Origin: Niastella populi
GTDB taxonomy: Bacteria; Bacteroidota; Bacteroidia; Chitinophagales; Chitinophagaceae
Direction: 5' to 3'
NCBI RefSeq assembly: GCF_002078015.1
Contig: NZ_LWBP01000207.1
Location: 1 to 64,000, forward strand
Length of the DNA stretch: 64,000 nt
Below the pieces are notes generated by a model, which worked only from the letters and a program-made list of their open reading frames with translations, had not been told where the DNA came from and did no database searches. Positions within the stretch are counted from its first letter, which is position 1; each line of letters begins with the position of its first letter. Of the stretch, positions 8,583-17,656 are shown piece after piece. A program made the translations under genes and the position numbers.

Positions 8583-9322
8583 AACGGCGGCCATTTCAGG
8601 GCGTATTGAACATACTGAGCTTTAACCGCCATTTTTATGTGGGTGGATTGGCCGTTATGGCGGTATTGTTTGCCAGCCGGCTATATGTTAACTGGCCGCC
8701 CATGACCTTTGAACTGGTAGTGATCGCGTTTTTATACGGCCTGACAATGCCATTGATCGTTTCGGCCTGGGTGTACGATTTTTCAGGTTATTACAATTTC
8801 CATTGGTTAACACCGCTTATACATAACGATAGCGTAGCACAGATCGTTAATATCAATGCCGGTTTTGATGAAACAAGTTTTATTATAAAGCACCGGTTTC
8901 CATCTGCTTCGTTACAGGTTTTTGATTTTTACAATGCAGACCGGCATACCGAACCGGCCATAAAGCGGGCGCGAAAGGTGAGCCTGGTTTATCCCAATAC
9001 AAAACAAATAACATCCGGCGTTATACCGGTGGCAGACAAAAGCATTGATATAGTTTTTTTATTATCAGCCGTGCATGAGATAAGATCGAACGATGAGAAA
9101 GTGCAGTTCCTGAAAGAATGTTATCGCATTTGTAAACCAAACGGAAAGGTGATCATGGTAGAGCATTTGCGCGATGTTCCTAACTTCCTGGCATTCTCAA
9201 TTGGCTTTACGCATTTTTTTTCACGCGCTACCTGGAAGGCAGCTTTTGAACAGGCGGGATTCTCAACTTTCCGCGAAACGAAGTTCACTCCATTCATGAG
9301 CGTTTTTAACTGTACCCCTTAA
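8573..9322 (+). CDS. membrane-associated SAM-dependent methyltransferase
   Basis: The 249-residue protein carries two N-terminal transmembrane segments (about residues 20-36 and 42-65), then a class I methyltransferase domain. The SAM-binding strand is INAGFDETSF (about 90-100, a degenerate GxG-type loop), followed by an acidic strand end VFDFYNA (about 115) and the post-I motif IDIVFLLSAVHEI (about 160). The ATG at 8573 follows AGGTGG and overlaps the DUF2071 stop; an upstream TTG is less likely. The fused membrane segments suggest a lipid-like substrate in the inner membrane. Substrate unknown. Confidence 0.75.
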   Translation: MEIKRRPFQGVLNILSFNRHFYVGGLAVMAVLFASRLYVNWPPMTFELVVIAFLYGLTMPLIVSAWVYDFSGYYNFHWLTPLIHNDSVAQIVNINAGFDETSFIIKHRFPSASLQVFDFYNADRHTEPAIKRARKVSLVYPNTKQITSGVIPVADKSIDIVFLLSAVHEIRSNDEKVQFLKECYRICKPNGKVIMVEHLRDVPNFLAFSIGFTHFFSRATWKAAFEQAGFSTFRETKFTPFMSVFNCTP

Positions 9323-9325
9323 CCC

Positions 9326-9724
9326 ATGGAAATACATTTTAAAATAGCTGGCGTTCTGTTGATGGTTCTTGCCCTGCTGCATTTTTACTTTCCAAAATAT
9401 TTTAACTGGAAGCAGGAACTGGGTAAAATAAGTTTGATCAACCGGCAGATCATGTACGTGCATTCGTTCTTTATTGCCTTTGCCGTATTTTTAGTGGGTC
9501 TGCTTGCTTTTACATCGGCCGGTGAATTGATGCAAACAGCGTTGGGTAAAAGAATTTCCCTCGGCATCGGCATCTTCTGGGGCGCCAGGTTGATCATTCA
9601 GTTCTTTGGCTATTCTTCAAAACTCTGGAAGGGCAAAGCTTTCGAAACAACAGTGCATATTATGCTGGCTGTTTTCTGGACCTGCCTGACGGCGCTATTT
9701 ATACTTCCTTATTTTTCCCGATGA
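9326..9724 (+). CDS. small integral membrane protein (four TM segments)
   Basis: The ATG lies 3 nt after the methyltransferase stop. The 132-residue product has four hydrophobic helices (about residues 6-22, 46-65, 78-95 and 105-127) and conserved-looking histidines at 19 and 45. I do not recognise a named family. As last gene of the run DoxX-like / DUF2071 / methyltransferase it probably works at the same membrane site. Confidence 0.7.
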   Translation: MEIHFKIAGVLLMVLALLHFYFPKYFNWKQELGKISLINRQIMYVHSFFIAFAVFLVGLLAFTSAGELMQTALGKRISLGIGIFWGARLIIQFFGYSSKLWKGKAFETTVHIMLAVFWTCLTALFILPYFSR

Positions 9725-10578
9725 ATAAATGATGCATTATTCATCAACAAAGCAAACTGTACAAAAAGCCAAAATACCATTTGATGAATTATATATCAAA
9801 GATTATTGCCTGCAAAACAAATAGCTAAGGATTTGCTGAAAATGCCGCAATATACCGGCGTTCCGATTCCGATTGACTTCAATCAAAAACTAAACAAAGA
9901 GTAATATGATATCTGTTAGCACTGCGTCTTTATAATAAATATTGTTTATACCTTAGGGCCTGATTTGTATTTCTTCAAATAACTGATGTGTAATTTCTCA
10001 ATTCGCTCCCTCATTAATCCATTCCATTCTACCAGCAAAAAGAACATCATCCGTATTTTATTTTAGTCGTTTTTTTGGGAAAAGTGTATATCACCAATTT
10101 CTCCAATCTCCGCATTGAGCAATGTTAAGCAGGCTGCTTTGTACAGTCTTTCTGCTTCGCAATTGCATGAATTTTATTGTTTGGATTTTAACTGGCAATT
10201 CATGGCCGTAAAGCTATGTAGTGCCTGGCTGGGATACCATTGTATAGCTGTTAAACCATAGTATATGTCGTATGATGAAAATGCAAGCACCCGATACATA
10301 CTCCACTGTTTAAATGAACTGCCTACCGGTACAGGCTATAGGAAGCGACGCAGGTACTGCGGGTCCGATTTTCTATTCCATATAGAAATTTATTTTTCTC
10401 AGCTCTTCAAAGAACCCTGGCGGATGATTAAATGGCAGGCGCTGCACATTCACCGGGCGCGGGCGCCAACTGTAAAAATTATATAAGTTCCTGAACGATC
10501 AGGCTTATTTACACACCGGAATGAAACGGAGAATATGCCACTATTCTGAATCAATTTTTTTATCCTCAATTAATAGTT
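9725..10578. other. 854-nt gene-poor spacer
   Basis: No complete gene is convincing here. An open frame without ATG at 9788-9904 ends TGVPIPIDFNQKLNKE, which looks protein-like and may be the tail of a deleted gene. An ATG-initiated frame at 10265-10486 has a basic, low-complexity translation without features of a real protein, and I do not accept it. No promoter box close to the next gene (10579) and no word-repeat tract were found. Confidence 0.4.
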
Positions 10579-12957
10579 ATGAGAATTGTAACGCTACCAA
10601 ATTGCCGCGTTATAACCGGCTGCAGGCTTTTAACAACAATTATTTTAGCTGTCCTTTTTCTTTTGCCATCAAAAACATTCAGCCAGTCAGGAGATATTGA
10701 CCAGATAAGAAATGGTCCGGCCAGCAACCCTTCCAAAAATTTCTGGGATAGTTACGACAATCCCATGCATGTGAATGGTAATGCCGGCGCATCCAACGCC
10801 CACTATGTTGAAGGGCATTCCATTTCTTACAGAAGTTTGATCACCGGCGTTACCGTAAACCTGCAATACGAGTACGTAATAGAATATGATACAAAACATA
10901 GCGGCAGAATGGCTATTGATTATCTCACCCATTTTCAACGATTGCTGCCGCACCAGCAGTTTGGGCATACTGCTGAAGTGATAAACCCAAGGATTGTTGA
11001 AAGCGGTAATACCGAATATTTGATGGGTATGGTCGATTCCAATACATTTCCCATTCCTGCTCCTTTTCAGTCGGATGCCAATACCCCGGTGGCAGGCATG
11101 CCTCAGAACAGTTTTAATGCATTACCGGCTAATGACAAATTGTTTACTATTTATAACGGAGAAATTACTTCTATTACTTATGTCAATCAGGGCTCGTTGA
11201 CCGCTTCCGGAACCGAAGCAAAAACATCGGTAAAGATCCGCTTTACAGCGCATAAAGACTCTGTAATGCTGGCCTGGGGCGGACATATCGCCAGCCAGTT
11301 CGACTGGGGATTTTTAAACCCCACCACGCCCCGTTCGGCAGCTGGTATCAGTGGTTCGCCTTATCACATGCGGCAGGTATCGATGAATACCTTCCCCGGT
11401 TTGGTTAACATTTCAGGTGTAGGTAACCAGGACAGGTCATTATCTGCCAACGCGGTTATTCCGCCGCCAACCTGTTCAATCAGTCCGGCGCAACTCGCCT
11501 GTCCCGAAACGGCATCGCTTCTATTTAGTTATACCGGCGGTACTTCAAACAGCACTTTCCTGTGGTCGGTCAATGCCGGTAATTCAGCAGGCGCTGTCAT
11601 CTCCGGTTCGGCAACAGGCGCTTCCGTTACAATCGTTCCATCGGGAACAGACTTCATACCCGGCGGCACCTTCAACCTCACATTGAATGTTACAGCTAAT
11701 GGTATCACCGAAATATGTACCCTCAGTCCGGCAGGTACCATTCAAAATGTACAGGTAACGGCATCGGCAAGCCCAACTTCCATTAACCTGGCAACGGGTA
11801 ATACATCGCAATTGACTGCATCTGCTACCCCGGCGCCCAATACATTGTATGCTTTCGCATGGACGCAGGACCCAACAACAGGCGGTTCATTAAGCGCTAC
11901 CAATATTTCAAATCCCGTATTCACCGCTACAGAAGCCGGTACGTACAGATTTATAGTAACAGCAACACAGATAGCCGCGCCTAATTGCTCAGCCAAAGAC
12001 ACAGTAGACATTACTGTAACTTCTGCTGCTGCTCCATGTTTTATCAGCGGGCCGGATCCTGTTTGCCCCAACACAACCAATACGTATAAGTATGATCCTG
12101 ATGGTGATGGTACTGCCGACCCCATCCCGGCTAATTTCACCTTAACATGGAGCTTCGAAACCAATTCCAATAATGCGGTCCTCAATGCACCGCTCAATAC
12201 GAATACGGTAACCGTAACTGCAGGGGCTTTGTGTGAAACAAGTTACAGGCTGAAGCTCCTCCTTGTATCCACATCGGGTTTAATAAAAGACAGTTGCTTC
12301 AAGACAGTAAATGTAAATGTCGACGCTCCGCTGTCACTCACCTGTCCGGCAGATACGGCACTCGATTGTGGCGCATCCACTGATCCGGCAACAAGTACCG
12401 GCGAACCAACCGTAGCTGATAATGGCTGTGGAATTAAAGTGTTCTACACCGACGTAATAACCAGAACCTGGACTGCGATCGATGCCTGTGGCAATAAACA
12501 AACCTGCACGCAGACAATTACAGTCGATACCTGCATAACCGTCAATTCCATTCCGGCCAATAATTCGGCAAGGATGATAACTACGGCCCCGGTAACGCAA
12601 AATGCAGGACCGGTTACCACCAATACGGTAAAAAGCCAGATCACAAAGACGCCTGTAATTAGTCCCGCGGCCGCTTCACTAAATACAGGAAGTAAAGAAC
12701 TGCAGATACAGGCCTTTCCGAACCCTTTCAGTAGTATGGTCAATTTCCGCTTCGTTTCACCCGTGACCGGTCGCGCTGTACTGGAAGTGTACAACACCCA
12801 GGGCCAACGCGTGGGAATTGTTTTCGATGGAAAGGTAGATGCCGGTGCAGTCAAAAGCGTACAATTCAATACACGCTTAACTAACCAGGCACTTGTTTAT
12901 AAACTTAAGGTAGGAGACAAAACTGTTAGAGGTACAATATTGGAATTAAGGAGATAA
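10579..12957 (+). CDS. secreted multi-domain protein with T9SS C-terminal sorting domain
   Basis: The 792-residue protein has an N-terminal signal sequence (about residues 12-36, ending SKTFSQ). A beta-rich N-terminal module of about 270 residues follows, with VIEYDTKHSG and DWGFLNPTTP. Then come Ig/PKD-like repeats (about 300-530) and a segment with LTCPADTALDCG and TAIDACGNKQTC (about 590-650) that resembles an HYR-like repeat. The last 80 residues carry FPNPFSS, a strand ending LEVYNTQGQRV, and a final basic ELRR, matching the type A T9SS sorting domain. It is probably exported to the cell surface or medium as an adhesin-like or substrate-binding protein. No catalytic motif was seen. Confidence 0.85.
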   Translation: MRIVTLPNCRVITGCRLLTTIILAVLFLLPSKTFSQSGDIDQIRNGPASNPSKNFWDSYDNPMHVNGNAGASNAHYVEGHSISYRSLITGVTVNLQYEYVIEYDTKHSGRMAIDYLTHFQRLLPHQQFGHTAEVINPRIVESGNTEYLMGMVDSNTFPIPAPFQSDANTPVAGMPQNSFNALPANDKLFTIYNGEITSITYVNQGSLTASGTEAKTSVKIRFTAHKDSVMLAWGGHIASQFDWGFLNPTTPRSAAGISGSPYHMRQVSMNTFPGLVNISGVGNQDRSLSANAVIPPPTCSISPAQLACPETASLLFSYTGGTSNSTFLWSVNAGNSAGAVISGSATGASVTIVPSGTDFIPGGTFNLTLNVTANGITEICTLSPAGTIQNVQVTASASPTSINLATGNTSQLTASATPAPNTLYAFAWTQDPTTGGSLSATNISNPVFTATEAGTYRFIVTATQIAAPNCSAKDTVDITVTSAAAPCFISGPDPVCPNTTNTYKYDPDGDGTADPIPANFTLTWSFETNSNNAVLNAPLNTNTVTVTAGALCETSYRLKLLLVSTSGLIKDSCFKTVNVNVDAPLSLTCPADTALDCGASTDPATSTGEPTVADNGCGIKVFYTDVITRTWTAIDACGNKQTCTQTITVDTCITVNSIPANNSARMITTAPVTQNAGPVTTNTVKSQITKTPVISPAAASLNTGSKELQIQAFPNPFSSMVNFRFVSPVTGRAVLEVYNTQGQRVGIVFDGKVDAGAVKSVQFNTRLTNQALVYKLKVGDKTVRGTILELRR

Positions 12958-12982
12958 ACGTTCCGGTGAATATGCACAATGA

Positions 12983-13024
12983 AACCCAGGGTTGCTTCAA
13001 AAGAGGCAACCCTGGGTTGTTTTT
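12983..13024 (+). terminator. Rho-independent terminator
   Basis: The arms AACCCAGGGTTGC and GCAACCCTGGGTT form a perfect 13-bp stem with a 10-nt loop, followed by GTTTTTT. It ends the T9SS-exported protein gene. Confidence 0.92.
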
Positions 13025-13039
13025 GGCACAGCACCGCCT

Positions 13040-13109
13040 AACTGTAAACTATGAACTATGAACTGTGAACTGTGAACTGTGAACTATGAACTGTGAACTG
13101 TGAACTTTA
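13040..13109. repeat. heptamer tandem tract (AACTGTG/AACTATG)
   Basis: Nine consecutive 7-nt units alternate between AACTGTA, AACTATG and AACTGTG, ending in the degenerate unit AACTTTA. That last unit contains the stop codon (TTA at 13107-13109, read on the minus strand) of the peptidase gene. The tract fills the space between two convergent genes, after the terminator. Confidence 0.9.
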
Positions 13110-14102
13110 TAACGTCATTACGTAGGTATAGGCAGAGGCGGCAACCGGAAAGAAATCATAATCTATCCAGATATAACCGGCATCGCCCCAACCGGTTCCC
13201 CACGAGTTGATGGCTTTGTATGCATGTTTGGCGTCGTCATAACCGCAAATGGCCATCGTATGCGAACCGGAATTACCGGTTAAGGATTTCCAGATAAAGC
13301 CGGGGTAAGCGTTTTTAAAGCTGCCATCGATGGTAAATGATGCAATTACGGCATGGTTCGATGCGATCATTGTTTTTATGGCCGTAAGGTCTGCATCAGG
13401 TATCCTGGAATAAGCGGCTATCTTATAGTTGGCGGCTTCTGCATTTTGAGTGGCACTGGGCGCCACCGAACACCCGTTGTTGGTACTGTATGGCATCGAT
13501 TGCCAGGTGCAAACGCCCGTGTTTTTTAACAAGTCAAGCGATGTGGTAACCGCCGAACCGGAACAATCAGGCAAGCCTACCTGGTTAAAAATATATTCAG
13601 GGCTAAACACGTTTACCGCATCGTTATAATTTGTTGCCCGTGTTTTATAATACTGCTCGCTTGCCCTGGCATAGGTAACGGCAAAGGATACACAGGAACC
13701 TTCTGTGCCCTGGTGCCGAACGGATGGCATGGTGATCAAATAGCCTGAAGGCAGGGATGGAGGCTGGGTAATGATAGTTGTGTCGGTTGCAGGAGGAGGT
13801 GTAATGGTAGTGGTATCTGCGGGTGGCGGGGTCGTTGTGGTTGTTGTATCAACCGGGGTAGTGGTGCCGGGTTTTCCGTTGCCTCCCTTCCGGGCTGTAC
13901 GGTAGGCGGTTAAAAAATCAGCCGATAAAAGTAATGGCGCTTTATTCACCAAAGCAGGATCATCTTCAATGGTACCGGATAACCTGAGGTCATTAAACGT
14001 TTGCTCGTCAGGAAGGGTAGCGGCTTCTTCTTTCTTACAGGCCGTCCATAACAAAGACAGCCCCAGTGCAGGTACCAGCACTTTCCATAGTTGTACTGAC
14101 AT
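13107..14102 (-). CDS. papain-like (C1A) cysteine peptidase, lipoprotein
   Basis: The 331-residue protein has a lipobox LLWTAC (Cys22), a Thr/Pro-rich linker (about residues 79-116) and a C1A catalytic domain. The catalytic residues are visible: Gln131 in RHQG, Cys137 in GSCVSF, His281 in GSHTMAI and Asn299 in INSWGTGWG. The usual QGxCGSCW box reads QGTEGSCV, so the papain-type disulfide cysteine (Glu135 here) and the tryptophan after the nucleophile are replaced. It is probably anchored to a membrane in the envelope. It has no long propeptide, so autoinhibition must differ from papain. The gene is monocistronic and convergent with the T9SS protein gene. Confidence 0.88.
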   Translation of the reverse strand: MSVQLWKVLVPALGLSLLWTACKKEEAATLPDEQTFNDLRLSGTIEDDPALVNKAPLLLSADFLTAYRTARKGGNGKPGTTTPVDTTTTTTPPPADTTTITPPPATDTTIITQPPSLPSGYLITMPSVRHQGTEGSCVSFAVTYARASEQYYKTRATNYNDAVNVFSPEYIFNQVGLPDCSGSAVTTSLDLLKNTGVCTWQSMPYSTNNGCSVAPSATQNAEAANYKIAAYSRIPDADLTAIKTMIASNHAVIASFTIDGSFKNAYPGFIWKSLTGNSGSHTMAICGYDDAKHAYKAINSWGTGWGDAGYIWIDYDFFPVAASAYTYVMTL

Positions 14103-14598
14103 AGTTTTTCAAAGTTTATTTTGGGTTTTCATAAATACATCCTGGTCCCGTGCAATTACACAGAACAGCGGTAGCACATTGCCAGTATGTAATGGTTACT
14201 GCGCATAGTACAGGCACACAGCCCATTTACAAGTGGTATATGAAGGAACAGGTTGCAGGAATGTGATCGGGAAAAAAATGGCCGGACTAATGATTCTGGA
14301 TCGTTCTTCTGGTAGTGTAACCGGATTTTCTCTTTGATCTGATAACGTTCTACAGGGCGAATTAACTGGTGCTTATGGCACAATCATTATGCCATTAATG
14401 ATAATATGTATTTTTGCATAAATTGATCAACCTATTGAACATTACATGGTTACAATTTAGAAAACCAATACAGCTATTGAAATGGCCGATTAGCGGGAAG
14501 AACGTTGAAGCGCCGCCCGTCTCATTACAATCAGCTATTTTTACGCACGGTATGGTGGCTAAAAATCTAAAATTAAGCAGATAAAATAAAAGAACAGA
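14103..14598. other. 496-nt divergent spacer
   Basis: This lies between the divergent peptidase and GH20 genes. TATTTTTG at 14409-14416 fits the -7 consensus for rightward transcription but would give a leader of about 175 nt. No reading frame here looks coding, and no hairpin or word-repeat was found. Confidence 0.4.
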
Positions 14599-16875
14599 AT
14601 GAGATACATTTCACGCCTGGTATTAACTGGTATGGTATTGCTGCTGTTTGTACATGTACGGTCACAAACAGCTGCTCCCGCCCTGATCCCTTACCCTGCC
14701 TCGGTAACACCTGCAAAAGGGGAGTTTATTATAACACCCGGTACAGGTATCGTGTATGACACAAAAGACGGGTTTGATCTGTCGCTGGCGGAATTGTCGC
14801 GGTTGATCCCGTCGGGTAAATCATTACCGCGCCCGTCAGCCAAAGTGATCGAACTGCAGAAAGATGCTGCTATCACTTCACCCGAGGGCTATCAGGTTAA
14901 TATTACTGAGCAAAAAGTGCTTTTGAAAGCAGGCACACCGGCCGGTATGTTCCGCGCGGTGCAAACCATCAGGCAGCTGATGCCGCTTTCCATTGAAAAG
15001 AATCCGGCCACTTTCCAAAGCATGAAGCTTCCGGCGCTTACCATTATCGATGAGCCCACCTATGCCTGGCGGGGTATTCACCTCGATGTATCACGTCATT
15101 TTTTTGCTATTTCGTATCTCGAAAAGCTGATAGATGCCATGGCCCTGTACAAGCTGAACAAACTGCATCTGCACCTTACCGATGACCAGGGCTGGCGTAT
15201 TGAGATCAAAAAGTACCCGCAGCTTACCGAACAGGGCGCCTGGCGCACATTCGATAAGAACGATTCTTTCTGCATTCGCCAGCAGAAAGACAATCCCGAT
15301 ATGGCCATCGAGCCCAAACACATCATACAACGCAACGGCAAAACCCTGTATGGCGGTTTTTATACGCAGCAACAAATGAAAGACCTGGTAAAGTTTGCCG
15401 CAGCCCGCTATATCGATATCATACCTGAAGTGGATATGCCCGGCCATATGATGGCTGCCATTCATGCTTTTCCCGATCTCAGTTGCGAAGGCGGCAGCAA
15501 ATGGGGTGAATTGTTTTCAACCCCCATATGCCCCTGTAAGGAAAGCACTTTTGAATTTGCACAGAACGTATTTACCGAGATCATGGAGATCTTTCCTTCG
15601 GAATATATTCACCTCGGCGCCGATGAGGTTGACCGAAGGTCATGGGAGAAAAGTGAGTTATGTAAGGAGTTAATGCAAAAAGAAGGGTTGAAAAATTCGG
15701 CGGAGCTGCAAAGTTATTTTGTAAAAAGAATGGAGCAATTCTTTCATTCAAAAGGCAGAAAGCTGATCGGGTGGGATGAGATCCTCGAAGGCGGCATCAG
15801 TGCCACCGCGAATGTGATGTACTGGCGTAGCTGGGTGCCAGATGCACCGGTTACAGCTGCCCGTAATGGCAATAATGTAATTATGAGCCCCGGCAATCCG
15901 TTGTATTTCGATAACCTGCCCGATGCGCATTCCCTGTCGAACATTTATCATTTTAATGTAGTGCCGGAAAAACTGTCTGCCAAAGATGCAAAGTTTATCA
16001 TTGGCGCACAGGCCAACTTATGGACGGAGCGCGTGCCATCGGAGAACCGGGCCGATTATTTATATTTCCCGCGGATGCTGTCACTGGCTGAACGGGTATG
16101 GAGCAAAGAACTTGATTTTGCGGCGTTTCAGCAACGGCTGCCGGCCCATTATAACCGGCTGGAGGCAATGCGCATTCATTACCGCCTGCCCGACCTGGGT
16201 GGCTTTGCCGAAAACAACGTATTTACCGACCAGGCCGTACTCGATATCAAAAAGCCGATGCCCAACCTGGTGCTGCGGTATACAACCAATGGAACCCTGC
16301 CCACTGTAACCTCGCCGGTCCTGGGCAAACCGCTTACAATTAAACAGCCGGTTACAATCAAACTGGCCGCATTTACGGCAAACGGTTTACGGGGTGATAT
16401 CTATACGCTCAATTATAAAAAGGAAAAATATCTTGAACCGGTTACTGTTGGCAAAACAACAAACGGGTTACAGGCAAAATTGTATAAGAAATATTTGCTG
16501 AACACAAAAGGAATGAAGCCCCTGCAGCCCGACAGCCAGTTCGTTGCAGCAAATGCAGCTGTGCCGGCAGGTGTTGGCGCCCCTTCGTTCGGTTTGCAAT
16601 ACAGCGGTTATATCGATATTCCTGAAACAGGTATATACAGTTTTTACCTGCTGGTTGATGATGGCGGTGTGTTGACCATTGGCGATAAGGAAGTGGTTGA
16701 TAACGATGGCCAGCATGCGCCGTTGGAGAAATCGGGACAAATAGCACTGAAGAAAGGGTTACATCCTTTCCGGCTCAACTTTATTGAAGGCGGCGGCGGC
16801 TTTACGTTACAGCTTAAATACAGCAAAAGCGGCGGTTCGCCCATGAGCATTCCTGATAGCTTCTTTAAACATTGA
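14599..16875 (+). CDS. beta-N-acetylhexosaminidase, GH20, with chitobiase C-terminal and PA14-like domains
   Basis: The 758-residue protein has a signal peptide (about residues 1-22). The GH20 small N-terminal domain (about 25-150) precedes the catalytic barrel (about 150-500), with LHLHLTDDQGWRIEI and the catalytic pair Asp342-Glu343 in LGADEVDRR. After the barrel a short domain with RYTTNGTLPT (about 560) matches the chitobiase C-terminal module. A PA14-like carbohydrate-binding domain (about 615-755) has DDGGVLTIGD. It removes terminal GlcNAc/GalNAc residues from chitin- or glycoprotein-derived sugars, probably in the periplasm or at the surface. It appears to be transcribed alone. Confidence 0.95.
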   Translation: MRYISRLVLTGMVLLLFVHVRSQTAAPALIPYPASVTPAKGEFIITPGTGIVYDTKDGFDLSLAELSRLIPSGKSLPRPSAKVIELQKDAAITSPEGYQVNITEQKVLLKAGTPAGMFRAVQTIRQLMPLSIEKNPATFQSMKLPALTIIDEPTYAWRGIHLDVSRHFFAISYLEKLIDAMALYKLNKLHLHLTDDQGWRIEIKKYPQLTEQGAWRTFDKNDSFCIRQQKDNPDMAIEPKHIIQRNGKTLYGGFYTQQQMKDLVKFAAARYIDIIPEVDMPGHMMAAIHAFPDLSCEGGSKWGELFSTPICPCKESTFEFAQNVFTEIMEIFPSEYIHLGADEVDRRSWEKSELCKELMQKEGLKNSAELQSYFVKRMEQFFHSKGRKLIGWDEILEGGISATANVMYWRSWVPDAPVTAARNGNNVIMSPGNPLYFDNLPDAHSLSNIYHFNVVPEKLSAKDAKFIIGAQANLWTERVPSENRADYLYFPRMLSLAERVWSKELDFAAFQQRLPAHYNRLEAMRIHYRLPDLGGFAENNVFTDQAVLDIKKPMPNLVLRYTTNGTLPTVTSPVLGKPLTIKQPVTIKLAAFTANGLRGDIYTLNYKKEKYLEPVTVGKTTNGLQAKLYKKYLLNTKGMKPLQPDSQFVAANAAVPAGVGAPSFGLQYSGYIDIPETGIYSFYLLVDDGGVLTIGDKEVVDNDGQHAPLEKSGQIALKKGLHPFRLNFIEGGGGFTLQLKYSKSGGSPMSIPDSFFKH

Positions 16876-16895
16876 GTCTTTTGGGTTACACAAAT

Positions 16896-16930
16896 AAGAA
16901 GGGCGTACCATATTTTGATACGCCCTTCTT
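16896..16930. terminator. bidirectional hairpin between convergent genes
   Basis: AAGAAGGGCGTA and TACGCCCTTCTT form a perfect 12-bp stem with an 11-nt loop midway between two convergent stop codons. Neither side has a long T-run, but the stem is strong enough to serve both transcripts. Confidence 0.75.
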
Positions 16931-16952
16931 ATATCCTGAAACAAACGAAGCG

Positions 16953-17270
16953 CTATTGCTCCAGTTTAATTTCACCGATATCGGTAGCCTGGCCGTCTGC
17001 AACAGTAACACCATCTTTCGCTGCATTTTTATATGGCGGCTTGGCTTCAATAATTACACGGTATGTGCCTGGTTTGGCATCGGTAATTTCAAATGTTCCT
17101 TTATTGATCTCTGCTTTCAATGTGTCGGTTGACGACAAAGCCCATGCTCTGACGGCAGCATCAGCCGGATTCACTGTTCCTTTTACAGATCCTACTCTAA
17201 CAGCATTAAAAGCGAATAATCCGGCGGCAGCAAAAGCCAGCGCTGCCATGCTCATCTTGGCATTCTTCAT
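16953..17270 (-). CDS. small exported carboxypeptidase-regulatory / transthyretin-like protein
   Basis: The 105-residue product has a signal peptide or N-terminal anchor (about residues 6-23) and a single beta-sandwich. The sequence SVKGTVNPADAAVRAWAL followed by AKPGTYRVIIEAKPPY is characteristic of carboxypeptidase-regulatory (transthyretin-like) domains. It has no catalytic residues, so it is probably a structural or binding protein of the envelope. It is monocistronic. Confidence 0.75.
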   Translation of the reverse strand: MKNAKMSMAALAFAAAGLFAFNAVRVGSVKGTVNPADAAVRAWALSSTDTLKAEINKGTFEITDAKPGTYRVIIEAKPPYKNAAKDGVTVADGQATDIGEIKLEQ

Positions 17271-17656
17271 AACTCAACAAATTATAGGTTAAATAAAAAA
17301 AGTTACTTACAATTCAATAATCAACAAGAACTTATTCTCTCGTAAGGGTAGTAATTAATAGTCGACCGGGATGCATAGGGAAAGACAAGGACTATGCCAG
17401 AACAGGGCTGTATTTATAAGAAATTATTTTAACATTTTTAGTACTGGCGGTGGCATAAATTTTTTTCAAAACCATGTAGAATTAATTCAACATAGCAGGG
17501 AAAACAGTCATCGAACAGGGCACTAACGGTATTTATGCACGGTAATAGTAACATAAAGGCCATTTACCGGCAAAACCGGGCCATACATCTATTTTTAAAT
17601 TCGAAAACCAACATTTTTTATGGATATTACGTAAGTAATCGTACGAACGAACCAAT
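17271..17656. other. 386-nt divergent spacer
   Basis: An AT-rich region between divergent genes. No exact TAnnTTTG box, hairpin with T-run, word-repeat or coding frame was found. Confidence 0.35.

Noticed and set aside
10265-10486. 73-codon ATG frame in the 9.7-10.6 kb spacer
   Set aside because: Basic, low-complexity translation with no domain, no promoter or terminator, and out of context with flanking genes.
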